Of a DNA stretch of 64,000 nt, positions 1 to 11,880 are shown in pieces. This stretch comes from Chrysoperla carnea. Lineage: Eukaryota > Arthropoda > Insecta > Neuroptera > Chrysopidae. The notes under the pieces were generated by a model, which was not told the origin of the DNA, made no database searches, and saw nothing but the letters and a program-made list of their open reading frames with translations. The stretch is from the NCBI RefSeq assembly GCF_905475395.1, contig NC_058341.1:32441501-32505500 (forward strand), read 5' to 3'. Within the stretch, counting starts at the first letter, position 1, and every line of letters starts with the position of its first letter. Both the position numbers and the translations under genes were made by a program.

Positions 1-1683
1 TGATAAAAGAGGCTCATCATGAATTTGTTCCGATTAAGTAAATAATAATTTTTATTCGCTTTGAGCCGTTTGAAAATTGGTCAAAGAGGGCAAGAATTTC
101 GGAACAAAAATTCGTAGATTATCTACAAGAATAATAATACTCCATATAGCATAGGGTATTAGACTAGCCTTGTTTAGATGGGTCTATCGTGAAATTTGTT
201 ATACATCCATTTTATTTGGTAGATCTCATTCGGACCGTAATAGTCATTGAATTACCATAAGACTTGTTAATAGAAGATAGAGAATGTAAAGAGAGATTTT
301 TCGTTATTTCGAATAGTAATTACAAATATTAAAGCTTTTTTCACATCATTTATATTTGTTTATGCATGTATTTTGTTAATTTTTGGTGAATAAACAGGCA
401 TAACTTAAACATATTAGGCCAACCTTTTTGAATTTTTATTTTTTAAAAGCGTGCTTTTCATCTTTAACTTTCGAATAAAAGCAGGAGGGTTTGTTCGAGA
501 AGTGTGAGTTTGGAGTTCCGTTCATTAAACATTTTGTGACGAGTATATTGTGATCATTTTCCCCATTTATGACCCAAGCCAAAATAATTACACTCTCAAA
601 AATAGCATCCATTTTGACAACTATCCTTGAAAGTTAATACTTTATGCGTCCACAAAATTTATTTGTTTACTTAATTATTATGTTTCATTTAACTACTGGA
701 AACCCACAGTTTTGCGTATCCATAAATACATCCATTAACATCCGGACACCAAATCATATCCTTACACTCATTCATTAACAATGGTATTTACATAAGGATA
801 TATAATTATGATAATAATTTGCTTTTTCATTGTATTACAAATATATTGGTATCAGTAATTATATTGATAGTAAAAAGGGTTGGAGACGAAAATTTTTATA
901 TTAAAAAATGTAATTTAGATTTACTTTTAAGAACAAACAAGACCTCGCTAACCAATGTTAGCCCGCACTTAAAATCTTATTCTGCTGAAAACGCTCTACG
1001 AAACTCTGGCTGGAGACTAACTGTCGACTTACTTTTAAAAAGGCCCTTTATTTGAGCTATAGTAAATAAAGTACCTACATAACAAGAGAATTGTAGAAAA
1101 TTCCGATAAGCACGCCAATTTAATTTAGGGGAAAAAACCCGTTATATTATTTATAAAATTTTATTATAAAATGCTAAAACAAGTATTTTCGAATAAACCA
1201 TATATTTATTCATAACGCGGCTAGTTATGTAACAAAATTATAGTCGAATAACTGTTGATACGCTCATGATCGATTATTTATTATACCTTGAATGATATTT
1301 GAATCACTAGCCTAGACTTGAAAGTATGGAAAACTTAAGAAAAGTAGCGTTAATCAAAACAAAAACCAAAGAGGTTCAAATCATACGATCCAGTTATTAA
1401 TGTCATGGGAGGGTTTATGTTGAGTTTCTCAGAAATATACGAGTCAAAATAACCTTAACGAAGAAATGTTTACTCGTGATGAATTTTTGAATTTTAAGTT
1501 TCAGATGTGGCAGCAGGTAAATAGTGTCACAATCTTGGGGAAATCGGTTTATAGATGTTTTAGGTATTTTGTAAAAACAATTTATTTTATTTCAACAAAT
1601 ATTACAATATTATACAAATATTAAAACAAATTATTTGCACTTCATAAATATTTTTACTTTTTACTTGTTTTTATTGATGCAGC
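1..1683. other. Gene-free 3' flank of the array
   Basis: No coding exon is recognisable here. The reading frame at 819-1055 is short, lies in low-complexity AT-rich sequence and has no family signature. I searched this stretch for the conserved exons of the neighbouring acyltransferase family and saw none, so the array appears to end with gene A. Minus-strand AATAAA signals for gene A lie at 1670-1675 and 1581-1586. Confidence 0.6.
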
Positions 1684-4600
1684 CTATTTTTTCCATAAAT
1701 TTGACACTAAAATCAAAAACAAGAAATTCAATTATGTGATATACATATATACAAAGTGAATGTATTCCGTTTTAGATTAATATTTTAAAGGAGTCTGTTC
1801 AAAATTTGCTAATAATAACAATTTGATTGTATTTGTAATTAATTAATTGTAATTAAATAATCTTTAATTTCCGCTTTTTGTAAGAAGACCAAATTCAGTG
1901 CTTCTTTAAAATTCTTAATTTAAAATGTTTTATTACGTTTACATAAAATATATTTAGGTACCTGCTTTTATTATGACTGTATCGATTATAGCAAAAGGGG
2001 CTTCGAAACATAGCACCCAAATTATCGAAATGAATGTGCTCAGGCATGTTGTACTAAAGAATGACTGTAACTGCAATAATAAAATAAAATAAAAATTTTT
2101 TAGCCTAAATATTTTGTTAAGTTTATCAACTGCGGTTAGTATATGACCACGGGTACTATTTATGACCAATTATATTTCACAAATAATGTGCATATCTTGG
2201 ACATTTAATGGTCAAAGTTAACTCTCAAAGTTCTCAAATAAAAAACAAAATGTTGGTAGGATAAAGCAAGTTTTAGGTCAATTTGTTTGATATCTAAATT
2301 TTCTATCGTTAAAAAATTCACCCATAGTTTCTGATTAATGTGTCGACAAATAGAACAAGTCAAACATTCAGAAAAAAGATGGTGGTCTATCGTCTCATCC
2401 TTTTTTGTCAAATGTGTGTTTTAATAGTACAGGGGCTTACTTACAGGAGAGTCGCAAAGGAGCTCCAATCATGTGTAAAATTGGCTGATCTTTGAAGATC
2501 ATTAACGCAAATTTGTTAATAAATTTTTTTCTGGGAGAATTTGGACCATTGGAAAGTAATCTTAAGTGTTATTTGTATTTGTTGTAAATTGAAATGAAAA
2601 TGGTATGCTCAAAAAAACCTTAAAAATTTTTACAGAGCAGGTTAATCCAGTTTACGCTGACGTACTTACGATTGTATAGTTGGTGAAGATAACTGGTACC
2701 CTCACAATACCACGATTGTAGTTTTGTACCGCTTTATGTAATAAATATAAACAATAGGTAAGTTTTGCAAAAAATTGGAATACTGATAATGATAAAAACC
2801 AATTCACCGGACCTGAAATATATCAAGTAAGTTATTTTAAATAAACGTATTTGATGTGAGTTAAATTTTATCTGATTATGTATTACCCCCATAGCCATGT
2901 ATGCAGGCAAAAACTATCCAACTTAATCCTAGAGCCCATAAATTTCGATGAAATCCAGTAAATAAGCTATTATAGAGTCTGCTATATTGAAAATTGTCAT
3001 CTAACCCTGGATAATTTCCAAAAATTATATATAACATGACTGCAGCAGTTAAAAGCCACAATAGAGTCACTAAAATCTTAAAATTTACATAAAAAATCAC
3101 AGAATTTCATCTAAGTCAAAGCTTTCAAAAATTTTTTACCTTATTTATTCGATATTTTTTATGTTTGGTTTCAAATAAAATGTATCCTAGAGCTAAGCCA
3201 ATAATCCATGGACCAGCTCTTGTATGTACTTGGGCATAATATATTTTATGCCAATCAGGAATAGCTACATTCAACCTAGAAATTTTTGTACTTGTTTTTA
3301 ATGTTATACATTATTTGTACAAATACAGATATTTAGAGTTAGGAGGAAAACACCACGATTTTACAAAAATCCATGTACAACACCTTTAATGTACCACACT
3401 ATCTACCTTCGATAATTAAAAAAAAAAAGCTTTTACGCATCTTCGAGCAGGTTCTGGAGGGATTAACTTCCGAGAGGGATTTTTGCCAATATTGCATAAA
3501 AGTTATCAATGTTTGATTCGTCTATTCGTTGATACTTACGCAAGTGCAGGTATTTCATAGTGCCAAGCCACTATAGTAGGAATGATTGTAAACACTACTG
3601 CTAGAATTCCAAATAAATATGGTGTAATTTTAGGCCATTTACCAATAGGAATTAATATTAAAGGCGATAAGATATATAACTGCATGTCGACGGATAAATA
3701 CCATGTCTGGCCTACGCACTAAAAATAAAATTTTTAATTGAGTATATGCCTGTAATCTGGCACTTAAGGTCGTGATTTTTATCATCGTATGATAATTATG
3801 AACTTACATTTTGTTCAGGAGCTACATAGTTATGAATATATAACAAACTTGACCACCAATGTTCCTTACAGTTATCTTGAAAATTATGATTAACTGTTTC
3901 CCAAGATGGACCGGTACCAAGTTTCATATAAAACGTTATATATAAAATTATTACAGCTGCAAATGCTGGTGTTAATCTATAAATTCATAAATTGGTATAT
4001 TTTTAGAGCTAAGAGTGTTTTTTAAATATCTTACCTAAGATATCGGTGAATGTAAAATACAGGAATATTGAAAGGAATTTTTTTGGCCTTCGATTTGAGA
4101 AACCCGTACATTAGAAGTAATCCACTTAGGAAGAAAAATGAATCAACAGAGACGGAACTTGAAACAGTAAACAACGCCCACCAATGTGTAAGCCACTAAA
4201 ATATATAAGGCATTGTCTTAGAACATATTTGAAGTTCTGTCCATTCTGTTTTTGAAATATGAGAATGAAATTTTTAAGAAAATAAACCATTTTAGTTCTT
4301 ATGTTAAATGTTGGAATTTTCGCTTCATAATCATTTTTTTTTTAAATTTAATAAATAAGAGAAATGCTTTAATTCGCTGCAAAACATTAAATTTTTTAAA
4401 AAGCCAAATCAGAAATGTGAAAATGATACTTACATCTAAAGCATATTTTGAATTAAAAAGTGTAAACTTTGATAAAGCAGAAGTTTCGTGGCCATGAATT
4501 ATCCAAAGCATACTAAGTACTCGAATTCCATTTAAGCAAGGTAACAGATCAGGATTATTATTTATTTTAATCAATTTTTGGAAACCGCTGAACCACGAAA

Positions 4601-5597
4601 ATGCAATTGTTAAAGGGTGTATTGGATCTAAAAAATGAAGATTGTGTAAAAATTGACGTTATGTAATAAAAAATTGTATGTGTACCTAACTATTTATTAC
4701 CTTTATCTGCTTGATGGAGATAAACATCATAACATGTGCTTAAAATAATAACACAAGCAAAAGCTATAAGAATACCTCTAAAAATACAAAAGCGTTTTTT
4801 AATTTTGCAGAATGCTTTTTAAAGAAAAAAATATAGAAAATGAACTTACATTGTGGCCCAATCACCGGAATTCAGTTTTGGTTGAGATTCAATTGTCTGA
4901 CAGTATTTTTCTTCCACTGTAAATTTTAGATTTTTATCGTAACTGTTTAAATGTGTTTCAACATCTTTTGCTGTACATCCATATGGTACACAAATTGACC
5001 ATCGTTGCGTAAAATCTGGTGGTTCACGAGCAAAATTCTAAAATAATTTTTATATTTAATGAAACTATTGAGAATTGCCTACCACAATATATATTACCTC
5101 AGGCTGATCATTTTCATCAAAATTATCCCAAAGATTCTGCATACGAATGAAGGATTTGTTGTGCAGCAATGGTATTTTTAATTTTGTAAGACAATATTTG
5201 CCTTTAATATTCTCTTTATCATTATCAATTTGTAAACATTCATCAAATGCTCCTAAATCAGCAACGTTTCCGAAGTAAACTCCAGGTTGGAATTTGGATG
5301 AGGCATCCATCACTTTGACAAATAGTAAAGAAGTAATATTGATTTGTTTCAATGGATAGTTTTGTAAAACTTACTTTCCTTAGCCCATTCATCTTTAGTT
5401 GATGTTATTAAAGTTTTAAAATAAATATCACTTTGTTTTCTACAAAGAGCGCTTAATTCAGCATCTGATTGAAGCGTATAAAATTTTATAATATTGAGTA
5501 CATTATTTGTTGTTACAACTGATGGAGTCACTTGATTAATATTATAAATCAGAATAAAACACAATATTGTTGATATTTTCATAATAACAATGAACAT
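1684..5597 (-). CDS. NRF-6-like acyltransferase-3 membrane protein, copy A (13 exons)
   Basis: Exons, 5' to 3': 5597-5375, 5312-5098, 5037-4850, 4777-4701, 4627-4434, 4195-4035, 3976-3808, 3718-3540, 3275-3140, 3076-2887, 2812-2670, 2070-1962, 1706-1684; 668 residues. All introns are GT-AG. The protein starts with a hydrophobic signal peptide; an in-frame Met six codons in (5582) is the better match to the paralogues. Residues about 30-210 form the cysteine-containing NRF luminal domain (DASSKFQPG, FDECL, YCLTKL, WSICVP). A membrane helix follows (exon 4), then the acyltransferase-3 domain with R-x10-H in exon 5 (about R270 and H281), VDSFFFLSG in exon 6, DMQLYILSPL in exon 8, HTRAGPWIIG in exon 9 and YLLH in exon 11. 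The family transfers acyl groups across membranes; the substrate is unknown. The last exon is unusually short and ends VSNLWKK. Closest paralogue in exons 3-12 is copy C. Confidence 0.92.
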
Positions 5598-6580
5598 CTT
5601 ATAAATATTTCAGATAAGATGAATGAAAATAGAAGCGATTTCCAAATAATAGAGCCATTTATAATGCGAAAAAAACAATTTTATCTGATATGAGAAAAAT
5701 ACTTACGTCACAATAAACTTTTTCTGAGAATTGAACATTGGGTTTTGATATTGGACACAAATAAAGAGTAAGATTAGATAGCTGATATAGGAACCAACTA
5801 ACTTACCATTTGAATAAATATTGAGATAAAAGTGCGTACGAAGTAAGATTAACTATCTCTTTACACACGATTTTCCGTGCAACGGCCTTAAATTAACGTA
5901 AGCTATTTAATAGGTGCCAAAATTTGACTCATGTAAAATATAGGAAGGTAAATTTTTGAAAATAATTTTATTACATTAATGTGATTTTTTTCAGAAATCA
6001 GAAAGAAAGTTAATATCAGAACATGTTCAAAGAGTTTTAAACATATAGGAGAATAAAGTTTAATTTCCAAAACTTTTAGCAGATTTCTTCCAAAAAATAA
6101 AACGTGTCTGGTCATATGTTATAAATTTAACTATCAGATTGTTAATAAATTATAACAAAATCGTAAAATTTAACGAATGACTGTCTATTTAATCTTTCAC
6201 AATCAAAATTTATTATAATATCATCATATCTTGAACTTTTAAATGAAGAATGGTGAAAGCGATAGAAAGAAATTATTATTTGTTAATAGATTTTCTCCTT
6301 TCACACTTTTAAATGCGTTTCAGTTTTCAGTTTGAGCAAAAATTATTATTTTTTGTATGTATTCAAATATAGCTAGTAAACTACCTGGTTTGAATGTAAA
6401 TTTTAAATTTAGAGAATAAATTCCTCGAACACGATCTTTTGTATGGAAAAAGAGCACAAATATACAAATTGAATTAACTAATTTCGATTTCGACTAAATT
6501 ATTTATTCGTTGGAGTATATAATTTATTTGCAATAAATTCATTTACATCATTTAAATTTACAAATTATATAGGTATTCTT
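5598..6580. other. Spacer between genes B and A
   Basis: About 1 kb without a supportable gene. It contains the promoter of gene A (5658-5710), and the probable polyadenylation signals of gene B on the minus strand at 6523-6528 and 6502-6507. The frame at 5903-6115 has no family resemblance and is taken as chance. Confidence 0.7.
5658..5710 (-). promoter_or_regulatory. Core promoter of gene A: TATA, GATA-like, TGACG
   Basis: On the minus strand, reading towards the gene: TGACGTA at 5710-5704, GATAAA at 5685-5680 and TATAAA at 5663-5658, about 60 bp before the start codon. The same three elements recur in the same order and similar spacing before genes B, C and D. Their function is inferred from position and recurrence. 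Confidence 0.55.
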
Positions 6581-9500
6581 TCAAGACCTTTGTTTTGATT
6601 CTTTCTTCTTCCAATTTGAAACTGAAACAACAAAAATTATATTTTAAAGGTCTTTATCACATTTGAAAAAAGTAGAAAACAATTTGTATAATTTAAAAAA
6701 AGGGTGTTTTTCATTTTATTTTTTTAAAATTATTATTCATTAATATTATGTAATGTTATCTGCGTTTCCACCATCAAAAATTTTTTAGTTAATCGTTCAT
6801 TCTGAAGATCCTGATAATCGGACAAACTTATAAATTATTGTATTGTCACTAGCCCTTGATAAGTATGGTAAGTTTCAATTCATAGATATATAGATAAATA
6901 CCATGTTAATAAAAAGCGTGTTGAAAAGCAAGTGATTATGACCTATAAAAAATTTACAAAGACGTATGTATGTTCGAAAGAAAACATTGATCGAAATCAA
7001 AGTTTTTTTACAAAATCATTATTTAACAAAAATCTATTTAAAAACTGTGGCAAAAGTCTAAAAAAACGCTTAATTTTGAATTTTAATTTATTAAGCAAAT
7101 TAAAAGAAGTTGAAGCTTTGATTAAAGAAATGTACAGCAACGATTAATTTGTGCAATTTAGGGAGTATTTTAAAGCGAAAAATTCGGTGTTAAGTTTTCA
7201 ATGGTAATATCCATTTTTGCTATTCCTGAATCCTATTTAACGATTGGCGATGCGACGTCTGTACGAATGTATGAATTTTATTTAAATATTTTTGTATTTT
7301 TCGTCAAATGACTACAGGCAACTATGAAGAAATCCTAACTTGAATATTAATTATATTTTACCTGCTTTAATGATGACTCCATCAATGACACCAAAAGGAG
7401 TTTCGAAACAAAGAACCCAAACTATAGAAAACAATGTACTTAAACACAGCGTGCTAAAATACGATTGTAACTGCAATGCAAACAAAAATATAATAAAAAT
7501 CCACACATAGTCAAAAAAAATAAGAAAGTTTGAAATTTTTTGTTGATAATTGAAAACTTTCTAATTGGATGTTGAAAACCCTATTACTTACAATAGTAAA
7601 GTCTTGAAATATAAATGGAACTCGGGAAACACCAGAAACATAATTTTGTTTAGGATCATGTAATAAATACAAAGCATACGTAATTTTTCCAAAGAATTGG
7701 AATACTGGTAGCGATAAAAACCAATTAACAGGACCTTAATAGCAAAATCAAATCAATATATTGGTCACTTTCAAATGTAAATGTAAATCCTTACCGCCAT
7801 ATCCATGTATGCACGCAAACACGATCCAGCATAATCCTAAAGTCCAAACATTCCTATGGAATCCCGTAAATATACTACTAAATAATCTGCTATATTGAAA
7901 ATCATCTCTTAGGGCTGGATATAGTCCAAATACAATATATACCATGGCTACCGCTGTTAATAACCATAATGATGCCGCCAAAATCTGAAACAGAATGAAA
8001 TAAAAATTAAATTAAAATTAAATAAAAATAATTAATTAAAATGCGTCATAGCAGTTCCTAAATGGATGATCTGATTTTGATTTTTTATTTGATTGAAAGG
8101 TAATTTGATCGAGAGTGTTCTTAGCTATGTTTCAAGTACGAGGCAATGCTCTTCAAACGGCTGAGTTGATTCTCTTGAAATATAGTTAAGAACATTTTCG
8201 AGCAAATAGCGTTTCAAAAAAAAAAAAAAAAAAAAAATCCGAAATCGGTTCATCCGTTTAGGAGCTACGATGCTACAAACGAATCCATCAGCTCAACTAA
8301 TTTTATGATTGGGGATTTTTTTTTTTTAATTTTTTTTTATATAATTATTATACCTTATTTATTCGAATGGTTTTATTCTTTGTTATAAACAAAATATATC
8401 CTAACGCTAAACCAATGACCCATGGTCCAGCTCTGGTATGCACTTGAGCATAGTATACTCGTTGAAAATCAGGAATTTCACCATTTAATCTAAAAATGCG
8501 TTATGTGTAAATTTGTTGGTACTGTTAATATAAGTAGGGGATTTGGTGGTCCTTTTAAATGTTGTCTCAATGCGTTAGTTTTTGGTGATCTGCGAATTCT
8601 GAATTTTACAAATCGTGAATCAGTCGTGAACTGACATGGTGTTTCAACTGATAGATCTTGTATCTTGCATATATTGCGAACTTTGGCTCGCCTACTCGAA
8701 TTAATTTGCACATATAACTTTTCTAATAAATTGTGGAATTTTGAACATTAACAATATTTTTGCCAGAGGCTTTGGATTATAAAATAATTTTCTACTTGAT
8801 TATTAATAATTTATTTCTAAAAATTACTTACGCAAGTGCAGGTATTTCATATTGCCATGCCACAATTGTTGGTATTATTGTAAATGCTATTACAAGAATT
8901 CCAAATAAATATGATGTGATCTTGGGCCATTTTCCAATAGGGATTAATATTAAAGGGGCCAAAATGTATAACTGCATATCCACAGACAGATACCATGATG
9001 GAACAGAGCACTAAAAATTAATGCGCTGTATATTTTTACTAACAATTATACTAAAAGGATTCCAAATAAATATAATGTGATTTAAGCCCATTTCATCATT
9101 TGAATATTGCGACTTACATATTTATTAGGATTTACAAAATTTTGAATATGTAACACACTTGACCACCAATATTCTTTACAACTGTCTTGTAATATTTGAT
9201 TATTTGATTCCCAAATTGGGCCGCTACCAAGTTTCATATAGAATGTTATATACAAAATCACAAGAGCTGCAAATGGAGGAGTAACTCTAAAAAATTGATT
9301 ATTAAGATATAAATTCAAAAATAAAATAAATTACAAAAGCTGATACTACACCTTAGATATCGATGAATGTAAAACAATGGAATATTAAAAGGAATTTTTC
9401 TCGCCCGTGATTTAAGAAATCCAAACATTAAAAGTAAACCACTTAAAAAGAAGAATGAATCTACGGCTACAGAACTCGAAAGTGTAAATAGTGACCATGT

Positions 9501-11880
9501 TCGTTTATTAAACTAAAATTATAGAAAACAACTATCAGAATAACATATAAACTACCTCCACCCTTCTGAAATCTTTAATGTTTTAAATGCAGAAACTTCT
9601 TTTTTTGAAGTAAAAACTTCAACAGGCGCGTTAAACGAATGCAACATATGTATAATAAATAATATTTGGTAGAGTAAAATTTTATGAGTTATAAGTTATA
9701 AGTATATGAATAGGTCTACTAAAACCATTTTAACAGAAGTACAGTGACCTAGTGGCAGAGCAATGGACTTCGACACACGTAAGCTAACGTTCGAATCCGG
9801 TTGAAGTATCGTAAATTCTTTTTTTTTTTGCTTTAAATTTATAAATTATTTCATTAAATTTATTACATATTTATATCAAATAATAATGGATTAATAACAA
9901 TAATTTTAATCACATTAATGTTAATAATTTTAATTTAAAAATTATGAAATTTTATATTTTAATATTACGATCAGTTTGAAAATTAAAAATACAGTTTTAA
10001 GTTTTCACTTCTTTCAGCAGTTCTCATGCACTCAACTTTTTGTTAGGTAGATTTGTTTGTTTTTTGGATGCGTCCAAAAAATACATACATTCATTGCCTC
10101 CTTCCCATTAAAAAGTACACCGTGTCCCATGGTATCCGTTTCATGACCATGGATAATCCATAATATACTGATTACACGAATTCCATTTAAACAAGGTAAC
10201 AAATCAGGATTATTATTTATTTTGATTAATTTCTTGAAATTTGTAAACCATGAAAAAGCAATTGTTAAAGGATGTATCGGATCTGCAAAAAATGTTTTTG
10301 ATTTCAATATAAGTTTACTCTTTGAATACAGATATAATCTTACCTTTTTGAACTTGGTAGAGAAAAATGTCATAACATGTACTCAATAAGATAACGCAGG
10401 CTAAAGCTATTAGAATACCGCTAAAATAATAAGTAAATAAATTTAACCGTAATTTTTATTTAATAAGAAAACTCTATTTTACTGCAATTAACCTACATGG
10501 TGGCCCAGTCACCAGTGTTAAGTTTTGGTTGAGATTCAACTGTCTGGCAGAATTCTTCTTTTACTGTGAAATTAAGATTTTTGTTGTAACTGTTTAAGTG
10601 TGCTTGAACATCTTCAGCTGTACAACCATCTGGTACACAAATTGACCAACGTAGTGCAGGAGTAGATGGTGGATCTGTAAAAGTCTAAAGACAATTTATA
10701 TCTAATTATTTACTAATCATATTAACCCACCAGCTTTGTTGAACAAATCTCACTTATAATCAAGCAATACCAAACGATAACTTGGGCTTTGTGCACATTT
10801 TCTCATATAATCCTTTTCTTTTCCTTGATATTCCTCGCTTAACCCGTGAAATACCCTCTCCTCGGACTTTTAGGAGGAATTGACTTTGACACAACATTTG
10901 CCAATACCAATAAAGAATATATGCACAACGTTTGTACAAAGGATTGCTTGCAGAAAATCAGCTTATCGATAATACAGTTTGAACGGAAAGTTTAGCTGCC
11001 GGAGCTAACACTACAATCGAAAAACAAAGTATGCGGCTCTACTAACTCGTGCGATAGAGCACATTTCTACTCTGAGCGTATATTTATTATATGTAAATAC
11101 CTGAACTATTGTCGATGTTATATTTATTTAATTAATACAAAGCAATTTTCGCCTCTAATATTTTAGTTGCTATTGTCTTCGGTTATCGTACCAAATATAT
11201 ATCAAAACCGGATCGGATTTAAATAAGAGTTATATAAAATATAAAACGAATTAAAAGCGCATACATTGACAAGTGTGGAGGGAGACATTATATTTTATAA
11301 TGTATATTATCACCAATTTTTTATATTGGTTATTAAATGTTAGATTCTACATAAAAAATCTAATAATTTTTATTACCTCTGGAAAATGATTGTCACTCGA
11401 ATGGTTCAAAAGTTTTTGAGTTCGAGAAACAGATTTATCATGTAATAATGCTACGTTTAATTTTGTAAGGCAATATTTTCCCTTAATATGCTCCTTGTCA
11501 CTATTAATTCGTAAACATTCATCAAATGCTCCTAAATCAGCAATGTTTCCAAAATAAATTCCAGCTTGAATTTTGGATGAAGCATCCATCACTTGAATAA
11601 ATAGTACAGAAGTAATATTGATTGGTAATAATATAGTCTTGTAAAACTTACTTTCCTTAGCCCATTCATCTTTAGTTGATGTTCCGGTTATTAAAGTTTT
11701 GTAGTAAATATCACTTTGTTTTCTACAAAGATCACTTAATTCAACATCTGATTGAAGCGTATAAAATTTAATATTATCAAGTATATTATTAATTGTTACA
11801 GCCGATGGAGTCACTTGATTAATGTTATAAATTAGTATAAAATATAAAATTGTTACAAGTTTTAATGTAATAATCGACAT
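6581..11880 (-). CDS. NRF-6-like acyltransferase-3 membrane protein, copy B (13 exons)
   Basis: Exons, 5' to 3': 11880-11652, 11591-11377, 10684-10497, 10420-10344, 10282-10089, 9512-9352, 9286-9118, 9010-8832, 8489-8354, 7984-7795, 7734-7592, 7470-7362, 6621-6581; 676 residues. Exons 2-12 have exactly the lengths seen in copies A, C and D. There is a signal peptide (LKLVTILYFILIYN), an NRF domain with the conserved cysteines (LCRKQSD, FDECL, YCLTKL, WSICVPDGC, EEFCQ), then the multi-helix acyltransferase-3 domain with LNGIRVISILWIIHGHE, VDSFFFLSG and WYLSVDMQLY. Exon 8 has WQYEIPA where A, D and E have WHYEIPA and C has WHFEIPA. The tail is Lys-rich (KKKESKQRS). Intron 1 is 60 nt, a multiple of three, with no stop, so retention would add 20 residues. 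The donor of exon 6 (GTGTAG) and that of exon 3 (GTAGGT) are less usual. Closest paralogue is copy D. Confidence 0.92.
7985..8353. repeat. Dispersed repeat fragment in intron 9 of gene B
   Basis: Intron sequence holding the core 'cggttcatccgtttagga' near 8245-8265, preceded by a run of about 20 A at 8217-8237. Related sequence occurs at 17845-18185, 24780-25070 and 29930-30140. It is probably a remnant of a non-autonomous transposable element; the family cannot be named by eye. Confidence 0.55.
9738..9812 (+). repeat. tRNA-like segment (SINE head or tRNA pseudogene) in intron 5 of gene B
   Basis: An A-box-like run (tgacctagtgg, 9744-9754) and a good B-box (gttcgaatcc, 9789-9798) are spaced as in a tRNA. 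I cannot draw a convincing acceptor stem, and an A/T-rich tail follows. A tRNA-derived SINE fragment is the simplest reading. Confidence 0.4.

Noticed and set aside
540-700. A possible relic of a sixth gene copy 3' of gene A
   Set aside because: A few words resemble exon sequence ('gcatcca'), but translation in the minus frames shows none of the family motifs.
8760-9014. Plus-strand frame opposite exon 8 of gene B
   Set aside because: It is the antisense shadow of a real coding exon; similar shadows occur at 23613-23849, 18441-18671 and 4252-4497.
11347-11880. A single 177-residue frame spanning exons 1 and 2 of gene B as one unspliced exon
   Set aside because: A canonical GT-AG intron of 60 nt sits inside it, and the spliced product restores the WAKEMMDASSK junction shared by all paralogues. 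Kept only as a possible retention isoform.
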